DNA of 64,000 nucleotides from Leptospira kobayashii (GCF_003114835.2 NZ_AP025028.1:2446001-2510000); one strand, 5' to 3'. Positions 1-11,622 are shown, numbered from the stretch's first letter. Made by a program: numbers and translations. Notes: generated from the sequence alone by a model not told the origin.

Positions 1-226
1 AACGGGAATCACTTGCTCCGTATCCGCTCGGAGTCATAAGAATCGCAAAAGCCTTTTCTTTTTTTACAAATTCCAAAAAGTCAGCATACCACACTTTATC
101 ATGGTCGTCTTGCATGAGTTTTCGTTTTCCTTTCGTTTCGAAAAACTTTACGGTTTTCAACATAAGGTTTCTAGATTTTTCATCTAAGTGAGAAAATGTT
201 TCAGTTCTGGGATTGAATAGATTCAC
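1..226 (-). CDS. Acyl-CoA dehydrogenase family protein, N-terminal fragment
   Basis: The minus strand carries an open frame that runs off the left edge of the window. I chose the GTG at 224-226 because an AAAAGGAAA ribosome-binding site lies four bases upstream; an ATG at 163 is the alternative. About 75 residues are visible, including VWYADFLEFVKKEKAFAILM followed by TPSGYGASDSR. This resembles the helical N-terminal part of large acyl-CoA dehydrogenases, which oxidise acyl-CoA at the first step of beta-oxidation. The catalytic base and FAD sites lie outside the window, so the assignment rests on sequence resemblance only. A nearby dienoyl-CoA reductase gene makes a fatty-acid role plausible. 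Confidence 0.55.
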   Translation of the reverse strand, partial: MNLFNPRTETFSHLDEKSRNLMLKTVKFFETKGKRKLMQDDHDKVWYADFLEFVKKEKAFAILMTPSGYGASDSR

Positions 227-293
227 AGGGTTTCCTTTTCCAAAAGATTCATGTATAAGAATCTATCTATATGATTTGGGAACGGATTGTAAA

Positions 294-329
294 GGGGTTT
301 TTCTCTTTCAAAGAAAAGGGAAAGACCCC
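294..329 (-). terminator. Hairpin downstream of the MFS gene, possible terminator
   Basis: Positions 294-308 and 315-329 can form a 15-bp stem with a six-base loop. Two pairs are G-U wobbles when read on the plus strand and A-C mismatches on the minus strand. It lies 30 bases past the stop of the minus-strand MFS gene and before the acyl-CoA dehydrogenase start, and a short T run follows on the minus strand. Either terminator or leader hairpin is possible. Confidence 0.35.
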
Positions 330-359
330 GCCATCCGGAAGGAATTATAACTAGAATTG

Positions 360-1661
360 TTAGTTATGTATTGCTAAAGCGACAGGATTTATTTTGACCC
401 GATTGATTCTTAATACCAAGACCGAGGAAATCAGGCATAATCCTCCCGCAACCATGGTCGCAATCGTGTAAGCTCCGAAATTATCCCTTACCAAACCTCC
501 GAATAAAGCGGCGAAAGCCGCACCCAATTGATGCCCTGCGACAACCCATCCGAAAATAATAGGAGCGTCTTTCGCACCGAAAACATCGTTTGTCAACCGA
601 ACCGTGGGAGGAACCGTTGCAATCCAATCCAGCCCATAAAACAATGCAAAGACGGGAAGTCCGAAATAACTGATACCGAATGCGGTAGGCAAGAATAACA
701 ACGCGAGTCCCCTCAGTCCGTAATACCAAAATAGCAAAACCCTATTGTTCCAACGATCTGACAGCCATCCGGACAATGTAGTTCCTATCAAATCCAATCC
801 GCCCATAATGGCAAGAATGCTCGCACCTTCCACCGCACCCATCCCATAATCACCGCACATTGCGATGAAATGTGTTCCAATATAACCGTTGGTAGTTGCT
901 CCGCAGATAAAAAAGCTAAAGAACAACAACCAAAAATCCTTTACCTTTACGGCGCGACCTAATGCACCGAAGGCGATCAGGATAGGATTTTTTTTGGAAT
1001 CACCGGGAACCTGTTTGGTTCCTTCCGGTTCTCCATAAAGAGATAGATCCAAAGAGTCCGGTGATTCCGGTAACAAAAGGTACACAAGAGGAAAGATAAG
1101 AGCTATCCCGCAAGCGACCGTAAGAATCACAGGCCTCCAACCGTAAACTTCCACTATCTTTGCAAGCAGAGGTAAAAAAATAAGCTGACCTGTAGCGGAA
1201 CTTGCTGTTAAAATCCCCATGGCAAGCCCTCTTTTTTCTTTGAACCAACGACTTACAATCGTGGCTCCGAGCGTTGTAGAAGTGACACCGGTAGCACAAC
1301 CTACGATCACTCCCCATACCACCCACATCTGCCAACTGTACAACATTAGGCTGGAAAGTCCCACACTGATACCTAGAACTACCAAGGCGGAAAGAATCGT
1401 CTTTCTAAGCCCGAATCTTTCCATAGCCGCCGCGGAGAAAGGTCCCATCAAACCGAATAGTGCCAGGTTGATGGAAAGTGCGAATGAAATCGTCGCTCTA
1501 TCCCAACCGAGCGCGGATTCCAAAGGAACCATTAAAACGCTGGGAGTGGCTCTGGTCCCTGCTGTGATCAGCATAATAAAAAAAGTAATACCGACTACAA
1601 CCCAAGCATAATGAAACCTTTCTACAGTTCTTTTTGCAAGCCAGCTCGTGAATGATAACAT
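360..1661 (-). CDS. MFS transporter, TetR-controlled
   Basis: A 433-residue integral membrane protein with about twelve hydrophobic segments and a charged central loop near residues 210-230, the usual major facilitator layout. The loop after TM2 contains MERFGLRK, matching the DRxGRR-like MFS signature. The overall character (AWVVV at the start, RWFKEKRGLAMGI after TM4) resembles OFA/monocarboxylate-type members, but the substrate cannot be read from sequence. I chose the ATG at 1661 because GGGGAAAA sits just upstream; an upstream in-frame start at 1697 would reach the operator region. It is divergent from a TetR regulator, which probably represses it. Inner membrane uptake or efflux is equally possible. 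Confidence 0.85.
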   Translation of the reverse strand: MLSFTSWLAKRTVERFHYAWVVVGITFFIMLITAGTRATPSVLMVPLESALGWDRATISFALSINLALFGLMGPFSAAAMERFGLRKTILSALVVLGISVGLSSLMLYSWQMWVVWGVIVGCATGVTSTTLGATIVSRWFKEKRGLAMGILTASSATGQLIFLPLLAKIVEVYGWRPVILTVACGIALIFPLVYLLLPESPDSLDLSLYGEPEGTKQVPGDSKKNPILIAFGALGRAVKVKDFWLLFFSFFICGATTNGYIGTHFIAMCGDYGMGAVEGASILAIMGGLDLIGTTLSGWLSDRWNNRVLLFWYYGLRGLALLFLPTAFGISYFGLPVFALFYGLDWIATVPPTVRLTNDVFGAKDAPIIFGWVVAGHQLGAAFAALFGGLVRDNFGAYTIATMVAGGLCLISSVLVLRINRVKINPVALAIHN

Positions 1662-1701
1662 ATATTTTCCCCTTGCCAGAATTTCCAGGAAATCCAATTT
1701 T

Positions 1702-1717
1702 GTTACCGAGCAGTAAC
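1702..1717. promoter_or_regulatory. TetR-type operator, site 1
   Basis: This 16-bp sequence matches the ideal palindrome GTTACCGATCGGTAAC at 14 of 16 positions. It lies in the short divergent region between the MFS and TetR genes, close to the MFS start, with its centre 31 bp (three helical turns) from site 2. Confidence 0.7.
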
Positions 1718-1732
1718 AATTATTCCAAAAAC

Positions 1733-1748
1733 TGTACCGATCGGTAAC
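1733..1748. promoter_or_regulatory. TetR-type operator, site 2
   Basis: The core TACCGATCGGTA at 1735-1746 is a perfect 12-bp palindrome, and the 16-bp window matches GTTACCGATCGGTAAC at 14 of 16 positions. It lies 17 bases before the TetR start codon, well placed for autorepression. Confidence 0.75.
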
Positions 1749-1765
1749 AAGTCAAGGAGAAACAT

Positions 1766-4549
<2,784 letters not shown>

Positions 4550-4563
4550 TTAGAGAATTTGAA

Positions 4564-4749
4564 TTATTTTTTAGGAGCTTCTTTCGAAGCATCCTTGTGT
4601 GCGTCCTTGGCAGCTTCTTTTTTAGGAGCTTCTTTCGGAGTTTCTTTAGGCGCATCTTTTTTAGGCGTCTCCTTCGGAGCAGTTTGAGCCATCAAAGATC
4701 CCAGAGTGATCACACAAACAATTAGAGTGGAGGTGATTAGTTTTTTCAT
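4564..4749 (-). CDS. Small exported Lys/Pro/Ala/Glu-rich protein
   Basis: A 61-residue protein with a clear Sec signal peptide (MKKLITSTLIVCVITLGSLMAQ). Its mature part is almost only Lys, Pro, Ala, Glu, Thr and Asp in imperfect KETPKK/KEAPKK repeats. The mature region should be disordered and highly charged. The ATG at 4749 is preferred over an upstream start at 4815 because it opens the signal peptide directly. No family is recognised. Similar low-complexity tails can sit in the periplasm or bind acidic polymers, but that is speculation. It is transcribed alone, between fadH and a divergent lipoprotein gene. Confidence 0.7.
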   Translation of the reverse strand: MKKLITSTLIVCVITLGSLMAQTAPKETPKKDAPKETPKEAPKKEAAKDAHKDASKEAPKK

Positions 4750-5026
4750 TGTAACGAAGTCTGGCACTTGGGAAGAGCAATAGCAATCGAAAAATTTTTT
4801 TTTGAACCAGTCCATGTTTCAAATCGATTACAAAACTTAAAAACCCATACACCGTTTAAGAATGTTTAGTTGCTTTTAACTAGAATGATTCTAATAAAAT
4901 CGGACGTAATACGCGAGTTTGGTTCCACTCTGATATCTTTTACCTTATCAAGAGAATAACCGAACTTGAAGACAAAACAATAAAGAATTGATTTGGAAAA
5001 AACCAAAACAAACTTAGATTCATAAT

Positions 5027-5755
5027 ATGTCTTTTTACCGATCCTACTTATCTCTCTGTTTTCGATTTGGAAAAAGATCCTTATTCTTATGGTTAATGGT
5101 TCTAAACCATTGTACAACAGTCGGTTTTCACAGTGATTCCCAAAGAGCCGCTATCAACTTCGGTCCTCCTGCGGAAATCAAAATCTGCACCATCCTGGAA
5201 ACAGGGGTTTCGGAAGAAGAAACAAACAAGTTATTCGATTATTGGAACGAGGAGTTGAATTTATATTCTTTGAAAGTTATTCCTTTGATTTATCGGAAAA
5301 TGGCAAGACCCGGATTTACGGGAGGAGCTATCTTTTCTTATCTTTATGATTTGGAGTTGGAACCTGGGTGTGATCGGATTCTTTATCTGAAAGGTAGAAC
5401 CATAGGAGATATAGTTTACGAGTTTTTCACTCTAGGAATTTTTCTGGGAGTGGGTTTGAAACTGGAAATCCATGGTGCAGTCGATTCGAAAACCCATTCG
5501 AGAGGATATATCAAATCCAAATACATCTCCACCTTACAGATATTATTCACAAGCCCCGAATCCACATTGGTCCATGAAGGATACCACATGCTCGGATGCG
5601 GACATCAATTGTTTATGGAAAAATGTTATATCCAGATTCAAAAAATAAAAACTTTGGCAAGGGAAAAAGAAACGGAAGAGGGATTTTTCCCGACCATTAC
5701 TCCCGAAGGAAAAAAATTTCAAACGAGAAGTGCGGTCCTTTCGGAAATGCAATAG
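5027..5755 (+). CDS. Predicted lipoprotein with metzincin-type zinc motif
   Basis: A 242-residue exported protein. Its N-terminus has a basic stretch, a hydrophobic core and a possible lipidation cysteine (VLNHC, Cys29), a relaxed spirochaetal lipobox. Residues 183-193 read HEGYHMLGCGH, an exact fit to the metzincin zinc-binding pattern HExxHxxGxxH, with Glu184 as potential catalytic base. A methionine follows at 197, but it is much closer than a typical Met-turn. No other protease landmark was recognised. A zinc metallopeptidase in the envelope is the best hypothesis. An alternative start is the ATG at 5096. No clear Shine-Dalgarno sequence precedes either start. Confidence 0.65.
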   Translation: MSFYRSYLSLCFRFGKRSLFLWLMVLNHCTTVGFHSDSQRAAINFGPPAEIKICTILETGVSEEETNKLFDYWNEELNLYSLKVIPLIYRKMARPGFTGGAIFSYLYDLELEPGCDRILYLKGRTIGDIVYEFFTLGIFLGVGLKLEIHGAVDSKTHSRGYIKSKYISTLQILFTSPESTLVHEGYHMLGCGHQLFMEKCYIQIQKIKTLAREKETEEGFFPTITPEGKKFQTRSAVLSEMQ

Positions 5756-5882
5756 CTGATCAAAAAGTTTCGATCCCTAAAAAGATTTAAAATTCCCGAA
5801 CATGGAATCGGGATTCATATGATTTTTAGTAGACCGAGTCCAAAATCCTAAAAAGGCTTGGATATTCCCTACTTTTTAAACT

Positions 5883-7028
5883 ATGAAATCAAAATATACG
5901 ATCTCGCTTTTACTGATTTTCCTAACCCAATGCCATATTGATAAAAATGTTTCACTTACCAACGGGCCGAAGAGTAGCCTCAGTTGTTTAAAAAACAAAT
6001 ATTATATTGAAAATATATGTGACGATGAAGAAGCTCAGCTTGATTTTGCTGCCAAAACGAAAGAATATCCGAAGTTAGCCGATCTTACCCGAGAGGTGCT
6101 GCAAAAAGTGGCGCAAGATTCGGGAGACGTAGATCGTGCAGCTTCTTTGTTTTACCACAGAGCGATCAACGACCCGTTGTCAAAATCCTTTTTGGATTAT
6201 GTTGTAAAAAAAGAAAGAGAGTATATAGGAAAATTTCCCAATTATGAAAAGGAAAAAATTCTCTTTGCATTCGTACCGGGAATGTTCTATAAAGACAATC
6301 CCAACCTGGGGACCGATGGAAAATTACTAAGAACGATCGCTGCCGATTTGGGAATCAAAGAAACGATAGTACCGATCGATCAAACAGGAACCATAGAAGA
6401 CAATGGTAAGTTCTTATGTTCCTATATAAAAGAATTGAGTGAAAACAAGGAAATAAGCGGTGTTATACTGGCTTCTCTCAGCAAAGGCAGCAGTGATGTA
6501 AAGAAAGCCATGCAGATTTGCGGGAAGGAACCTTTTTTCAAAACGATCCGGGCTTGGTACAACATAGGCGGATTGAACAAAGGCACATTTGCAATCAATG
6601 CCATATTAAATAACTGGCGTTATCGCACGGAAGGCAAATTTTATTTCTGGACCAAAGGTTACAATTGGCAGGGCTTCATCGATATGCAGGGTGGAGACAA
6701 TTCTCCCGTAGCAGGTGAATTGGAAAAACCGGATCATATTCTATTAGTCAATATCATGGGTGTTCCTCTAGACAGACATGTTACCGAAAGAGCCAGACCT
6801 TATTTCGAAGAGATCCGCCATCTGGGTCCGAGTGACGGACTGACTCTACTCGCAGACAGTTATATCCCCGGAAATATAACCTTCCCGCTTTGGAGAGAAG
6901 ATCATTATTTTGCATGGCCGATTTATACACAAAGGATTCAGGCAGTCATCTCCTATATGGTGGAAAAACAATTTTGCAAAACAAAGGGATCCTGCAGAAC
7001 TTTCGTTCCTGTGAAAAAAGAAGGTTAA
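5883..7028 (+). CDS. Putative lipoprotein, possible alpha/beta-hydrolase fold
   Basis: A 381-residue exported protein with a strong lipobox (LLLIFLTQC, Cys17). The mature protein has alternating hydrophobic strands: one reads ILFAFVPGMFY near residue 140 and another GVILASLSKGSSD near residue 198. The SLSKG segment could be the small-x-Ser-x-small nucleophile elbow of an alpha/beta hydrolase. A late DHYFAWP segment could supply an acid and histidine. I do not recognise the family with certainty. It precedes a thioesterase gene by 24 bases on the same strand, so the two may be co-transcribed. Confidence 0.6.
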   Translation: MKSKYTISLLLIFLTQCHIDKNVSLTNGPKSSLSCLKNKYYIENICDDEEAQLDFAAKTKEYPKLADLTREVLQKVAQDSGDVDRAASLFYHRAINDPLSKSFLDYVVKKEREYIGKFPNYEKEKILFAFVPGMFYKDNPNLGTDGKLLRTIAADLGIKETIVPIDQTGTIEDNGKFLCSYIKELSENKEISGVILASLSKGSSDVKKAMQICGKEPFFKTIRAWYNIGGLNKGTFAINAILNNWRYRTEGKFYFWTKGYNWQGFIDMQGGDNSPVAGELEKPDHILLVNIMGVPLDRHVTERARPYFEEIRHLGPSDGLTLLADSYIPGNITFPLWREDHYFAWPIYTQRIQAVISYMVEKQFCKTKGSCRTFVPVKKEG

Positions 7029-7052
7029 AATATTTTCGTCTGAAAACGATCT

Positions 7053-7466
7053 ATGGAAAAAAATACTCTGGATTACATTAGACATTTCGAAACGAATGAT
7101 AAGTTAGGTGGTCTATTCCGATCGAAATGTATTTCTGTTTCTAAGGAAGAATGTCTGTATGAATACATTGCTTCTTCGGAACATTTTAATCCGAACGGAA
7201 TCCTGCACGGAGGTGCGCTTTATACAGTGATGGATTCCAGTCAGGGAGCTTTTATCCATTATATACTGGAAGATATTTATAGATACGGAGCGACGGGAAC
7301 CGCTACTATACGTTATTTAGCCCCTGTATCGGAAGAAAAAATAAAGATAAGAACCTGGCTGAAAGAAAAAGACAAAAGAAAATACATCATCTGCTCTGAA
7401 GCAAAAAACGAAGCAGGAACTATCGTCGCGACTTTGGAAGAAATCTGGATTGCTATTTTAAAATAA
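7053..7466 (+). CDS. PaaI-like hotdog-fold acyl-CoA thioesterase
   Basis: A 137-residue single hotdog domain. The motif NPNGILHGGALYTVMDSSQG near residues 48-67 is the characteristic helix entry and HGG of the PaaI/YbgC-like thioesterase group, and the acidic residue that follows (Asp64) is at the usual catalytic place. Family members hydrolyse aryl- or acyl-CoA thioesters in the cytoplasm, usually as dimers or tetramers. It lies just after the 381-residue lipoprotein gene. The acyl substrate is not predictable. Confidence 0.85.
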   Translation: MEKNTLDYIRHFETNDKLGGLFRSKCISVSKEECLYEYIASSEHFNPNGILHGGALYTVMDSSQGAFIHYILEDIYRYGATGTATIRYLAPVSEEKIKIRTWLKEKDKRKYIICSEAKNEAGTIVATLEEIWIAILK

Positions 7467-7694
7467 AAGAAGCCGGCAAAAAACACAAAACTATAAAATA
7501 TATATTTTACTTTCCCGCACTCTATCCAATACTGGCCACAAATATAAACATCCGCTCATTCTTTTTGTTCAAATATTCGAACTGATTTCCGTTGGGACCA
7601 GCGCAAAACAACGATTTATTGTTTTTAGCCCCTCAACTCGTTCAGTCCGAAGACTAGTGTTTTTTCGACAGCATAGTTTTGTCTAAAAGGTTTT

Positions 7695-8999
7695 ATGACG
7701 CGGTATATTTTCTTTTTTTTATTTCTACTTATCTTCCCGGGTTGTATCCGACTCCCCTCTTCCAATGCATGCGACACAACTCAAACGAAATTTTTGAGTT
7801 TGATTTTGCTCAAAGACATTCTCGAAGACCATAGTTCCCTTTGTTGGAACAAAAGAAATACTTCCCAAACTTCTACTTCTTCCGAGACCAAAGCATGTAA
7901 CTTAAGTTACACCCAAATTGCCGATGCCGCACATTGGGAAATTGTAAAAAAAGAAATGAATCTGCAAATTGCAAAAGGTGTGAACGGTTCGGAAGCAGTC
8001 GTTCAATTCAGTTCTTCTGTAACATCTGTTTTGGGGGGAAGTTCCTCGGAAGCATTCCAAGGAGGGATCGCATCTCCGAACGGAAAGATCTATTTCCTTC
8101 CTTATGCAAGTTCGAAATACCATGAATTGGATTCATCTACGGGTATTCCTAACGCATTCGGTTCAACTCCTGCATATGCGGCTTCCATAGGAGGATCTTT
8201 AGGGACGGGCGGAAAAATCTATTTGGCACCTCATCAGGACAATGTGTTCAGGTCGATCAATACGAACGATAACTCTATTGAAAATTATGGAACTGATACC
8301 AATTTAGGAATCGGATCGCAAGCTTACAGCGGTTCTGTGTCAGCACCGAACGGAAAGATTTATTTTGTTCCAAACTCCGAACCGTATGTCCGTTACATTG
8401 ACACAAAGGACAATTCAATCGGAAGAATCGCAACAACAGTGGCCGGGAGTTTTTCTGCAGGAGTTTTGGCATCCAACGGTTTCATTTATCTTATTCCTTT
8501 CGGTAGCAATTCCGTTCAATACATTGATACAAAGGATGATACGATTCATTCGATCGGACCTACCCTTCCCAATGCAAACAAATACATCAACGCCACCTTA
8601 GCACCAAATGGGAAAATATATCTCACTCCGTATGACGAAACTCAATTCAGATATATAGATACGAACAATAACACTGTAGTTGATTTCGAAACCCCATTGT
8701 CATCATCCCCTTCCGGAAAATTCAACGGAAACGTTCTTGCCCCGAACGGAAGAATTTATCTGATACCTTATAATAACGCTACTTTCACATATATTGATAC
8801 TGCAAACGATACTATAACTAATTTCGGAACCAATCCCAATTCACCGACAAACACTACATTTCGGGGAGGAGCGCTTGCCTCCGACGGGAAAATTTATCTC
8901 GCTCCTCATAATATAGATAATTATTATTATATAGATACGAAGTCAGTCGGTAGTTTTTGCGACTCCATTCGTCTTTCCTATTATTGGAATAAACAGTAA
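7695..8999 (+). CDS. Lipoprotein with seven propeller-like repeats
   Basis: A 434-residue predicted lipoprotein (signal MTRYIFFFLFLLIFPGC). After the signal comes a segment CDTTQTKFLSLILLKDILED ending in SSLC, which recurs in the DUF1566 lipoprotein at 10.0 kb. From about residue 115 there are seven tandem repeats of 40-45 residues, each with a core like APNGKIYLxPY followed by YIDTxxNTI. Seven units fit a seven-bladed beta-propeller of the YVTN/NHL/Kelch type. The ribosome site AAAAGG supports the start. Role unknown; such propellers usually bind ligands or proteins at the cell surface. Confidence 0.8.
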   Translation: MTRYIFFFLFLLIFPGCIRLPSSNACDTTQTKFLSLILLKDILEDHSSLCWNKRNTSQTSTSSETKACNLSYTQIADAAHWEIVKKEMNLQIAKGVNGSEAVVQFSSSVTSVLGGSSSEAFQGGIASPNGKIYFLPYASSKYHELDSSTGIPNAFGSTPAYAASIGGSLGTGGKIYLAPHQDNVFRSINTNDNSIENYGTDTNLGIGSQAYSGSVSAPNGKIYFVPNSEPYVRYIDTKDNSIGRIATTVAGSFSAGVLASNGFIYLIPFGSNSVQYIDTKDDTIHSIGPTLPNANKYINATLAPNGKIYLTPYDETQFRYIDTNNNTVVDFETPLSSSPSGKFNGNVLAPNGRIYLIPYNNATFTYIDTANDTITNFGTNPNSPTNTTFRGGALASDGKIYLAPHNIDNYYYIDTKSVGSFCDSIRLSYYWNKQ

Positions 9000-9132
9000 A
9001 ATACGGCTCTCTGATTATAAAATACACATATTGTCGAAAGAAAAAAGGTAATAAAACAAATTCTAAAAACAAAACTCTATTCTTGCCTTTTTCCTTCGCT
9101 TTCATAAATATTGCAAAGAAGGCAAAACATAC

Positions 9133-9861
9133 TTGATAGAACCCTTATTATTAGCGCTCACCAGCATTACGACAAAATTCAATCAGGCGGAACTTACCAA
9201 AGCCACTGGATTTTTCTTTGAAAGAGAAAATCGCCTATATCTAGTTACAGCAAGACATGTGGTATTCGACAAACAAACAAACCACGAACCCAACTCACTA
9301 CTCATCAACCTTCATATAGATCGCCAGAACATAACGATTACCACCGATTTCTCCATACCTCTTTATAAAAACGGCAAACCTGTTTGGAAAGAAGGATACG
9401 ATTCAGGCGGAGCCGTGGACGTATGTGTGATTGAATTGGATAGAAAAGCATTGGGAGAAACTACTTTCTTGCGTGCTTTTACGGTCAACCACCTGATCAA
9501 ACAACTGGATCAAATCGAAGTCGGTACTTCGGCCGTGATCGTAGGATTTCCTTTGGGATTTTATGACACTCTTCATAAACTTCCTGTGGCAAGACAAGCA
9601 CTCATCTCTTCCTCTTTTGGAATTCGCTTCCAAGGTCACGGTTATTTTTTAACCGATGCGCAAATGCATAGAGGTTCCAGCGGAGCTCCGGTGGTTGTGA
9701 AAACCCATTCGGGAGTTTCTAAAAGAGGAGATTTTGACTGGAGTCTTATCGGCATCCATACGTCTAGAATGGATGTAAGTACAAGAGATGCAAGTGAGGA
9801 TGAAAGATTGAATTTGAACTGTGCTTGGTATGCAGACGTGTTAATGAAGCTAACGGACTGA
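9133..9861 (+). CDS. Trypsin-like serine protease (S1 fold)
   Basis: A 242-residue protein with all three elements of a chymotrypsin-fold protease. His42 lies in VTARHVVF, Asp96 in GGAVDVCVIEL, and Ser183 in HRGSSGAPV, matching the GxSGxP nucleophile loop. There is no signal peptide, so it is likely cytoplasmic unless exported by another route. It has no PDZ domain, unlike DegP/HtrA. It starts with a TTG codon about ten bases after AAAGAAGG. It stands alone between two lipoprotein genes. A regulatory or stress-linked protease is possible; the substrate is unknown. Confidence 0.8.
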   Translation: MIEPLLLALTSITTKFNQAELTKATGFFFERENRLYLVTARHVVFDKQTNHEPNSLLINLHIDRQNITITTDFSIPLYKNGKPVWKEGYDSGGAVDVCVIELDRKALGETTFLRAFTVNHLIKQLDQIEVGTSAVIVGFPLGFYDTLHKLPVARQALISSSFGIRFQGHGYFLTDAQMHRGSSGAPVVVKTHSGVSKRGDFDWSLIGIHTSRMDVSTRDASEDERLNLNCAWYADVLMKLTD

Positions 9862-10024
9862 TAAAATTGCAGACTGCTTAAACTTTATGCTTTTTCGGGC
9901 TCCAAAAATCCAAAAAATACCATGCGGAACGAACTACTCATTTGAGTGATTGCCAATTTTAATTTTGTCAAAAAATTATATATTTTGCTTTCTTGGGAAG
10001 AATCTTTTTTTTAGCTTCTATTTT

Positions 10025-11473
10025 ATGATTCGGGGCCATAAGGGTTTTAAGAGTAGAAAAACATATTTATTCATTATGGTTTTACTCACGATTTTGTTTT
10101 GCAAACCTTCGATGGATGACGAATGCGATCCATTCGGAGAAAAAAACAAATCCACCATCTTACTAAGAACACTGTTAGGAGATAATAGTGTTTTTTGCGG
10201 AAAGGCTTCTTCTTCCCTAAGCAACAAAGTTATAGTAGCAGCCACTCAGTTTCAATGCCCATCGGATTCAGTTCCGATTGTAAACGGCAGTTCCGTTTCC
10301 ATGCAAGTTACAACGAACGGAACGGAACTCAATTATTCCATAAGCTCCGATCTTCCCGCCGGGCTTACATTGGACAAATCCTCCGGAAAGATTACAGGCT
10401 CTTACACGGCATACAAGGGCTTTTTCAAAGACTACACAATTACAGCTTCCAATTCCCTCGGAACCGCTTCCTGCACTTTCACTCCTAAGTTTATGGGAAA
10501 GCTTCCCTTTACGACCAATATCACAAGCTGCTGGGATAGCTCCGGTACTTCCGATCCTACTTGTACAAGCCCGGTAGGCCAAGATGGTTCTCTAAGAATA
10601 GGAACAACCCGCGATTTTACCGGGCCGACACTGGTCGGTTCCGATACGATTACCAAAGACAATATAACAGGACTTACATGGACAAGCTGCAATATGGGTC
10701 AATCGGATATCAACTGTCTTACCGGCTCTGCCAACACATATACTTTAAGCACTGCTCAAGCCGCTTGTAGCAGTTTGGATTCCGCCAACTCAGGAGCCGG
10801 GTATGCTAATTTAAAAGGATGGAGGGTTCCCGAACGGGAAGAATATCCGCATATAATTAATCTCGCGGTAAGTAATCCTCCTGTTTTTTCGGCGTATTTC
10901 CCTCAAACAATTTCATACAATTATAAAACGAATACCATTCCCCCGAACTCACCGGGTAACACCTGGTATCCGACTTTAATAGAAGGGGCATACGGAGCGG
11001 GATCATTTACGGACGGACATTATCTAAGGTGTGTTACAAATACCTTCGATTCGACCAAAAGACTTTTAGACAACCAGAATGGAACTGTTACCGATTTGAA
11101 CACTTCCTTAGTGTGGCAAAAATGTTCCGTAGGATTTTCCAATGTTACAAATTGTACGGGAGGAAGTGCAACTCCTTCCAATTGGTTGACTGCAATGAAT
11201 ACCTGCAATTCCTTAAGTCTTGCAGGAAGAACCTGGAGACTCCCCAATGCAAGGGAATTGGAAAGTCTTGTGGATTTTTACAGAACACCCGATCCTGCAA
11301 CCGTCAATCCAACTTACTTTCCAAATACGAGTACCGGCAATTATTATTGGACTTCATCAACAACCGTAACAGCTCCGACCAATGCATGGTTCGTAGGGTT
11401 TGGTGCGGGAGAACATTCCTATATGTTAAAATCTACAAATACACTGTTTACCCGTTGCGTTTCTTCTTTTTAG
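10025..11473 (+). CDS. DUF1566 (Lcl C-terminal) repeat lipoprotein
   Basis: A 482-residue predicted lipoprotein (LLTILFC lipobox). The mature N-terminus carries a CDPFGEKNKSTILLRTLLGD segment ending in SVFC, like the one in the propeller lipoprotein at 7.7 kb. An Ig-like domain follows (about residues 70-140, with LPAGLTLDKSSGKITG). Two DUF1566 modules come next: the first has GLTWTSC, WRVPEREE and LRCVTN, the second LVWQKC, WRLPNARELESLVD and TRCVSSF. DUF1566 modules are related to the C-type-lectin/FGE fold and occur in surface proteins. The start at 10025 is chosen to give a sensible signal peptide; an ATG at 9950 is in frame. Confidence 0.8.
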   Translation: MIRGHKGFKSRKTYLFIMVLLTILFCKPSMDDECDPFGEKNKSTILLRTLLGDNSVFCGKASSSLSNKVIVAATQFQCPSDSVPIVNGSSVSMQVTTNGTELNYSISSDLPAGLTLDKSSGKITGSYTAYKGFFKDYTITASNSLGTASCTFTPKFMGKLPFTTNITSCWDSSGTSDPTCTSPVGQDGSLRIGTTRDFTGPTLVGSDTITKDNITGLTWTSCNMGQSDINCLTGSANTYTLSTAQAACSSLDSANSGAGYANLKGWRVPEREEYPHIINLAVSNPPVFSAYFPQTISYNYKTNTIPPNSPGNTWYPTLIEGAYGAGSFTDGHYLRCVTNTFDSTKRLLDNQNGTVTDLNTSLVWQKCSVGFSNVTNCTGGSATPSNWLTAMNTCNSLSLAGRTWRLPNARELESLVDFYRTPDPATVNPTYFPNTSTGNYYWTSSTTVTAPTNAWFVGFGAGEHSYMLKSTNTLFTRCVSSF

Positions 11474-11491
11474 AAAACCACTTTTCTTTGG

Positions 11492-11622
11492 CAAAAAGGC
11501 GAACTTATTTCAAATAAATTTTCGGAAATACAAAACCAGCTTGCAAATCCGCCTAATTCATGCTAAAGGAAACTCATTGGGTGGCGGGTGGTTAACCCCA
11601 CCCAGATCAGGGCGGGGAAATC
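11492..11622 (+). repeat. 130-bp intergenic repeat, copy 1
   Basis: This 131-bp element matches, inverted, positions 44553-44682. The two ends are conserved: a left end CAAAAAGGCGAACTTATTT, and a right end of about 47 bases containing ATTGGGTGGCGGGT, CCCCACCCA and ATCAGGGCGGGGAAAT. The middle has diverged. GGGTGG and CCACCC in the right end can pair as a short hairpin. It begins just past the DUF1566 gene stop. The rest of the gene-free stretch up to 11788 shows no further feature I can name. Confidence 0.75.
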
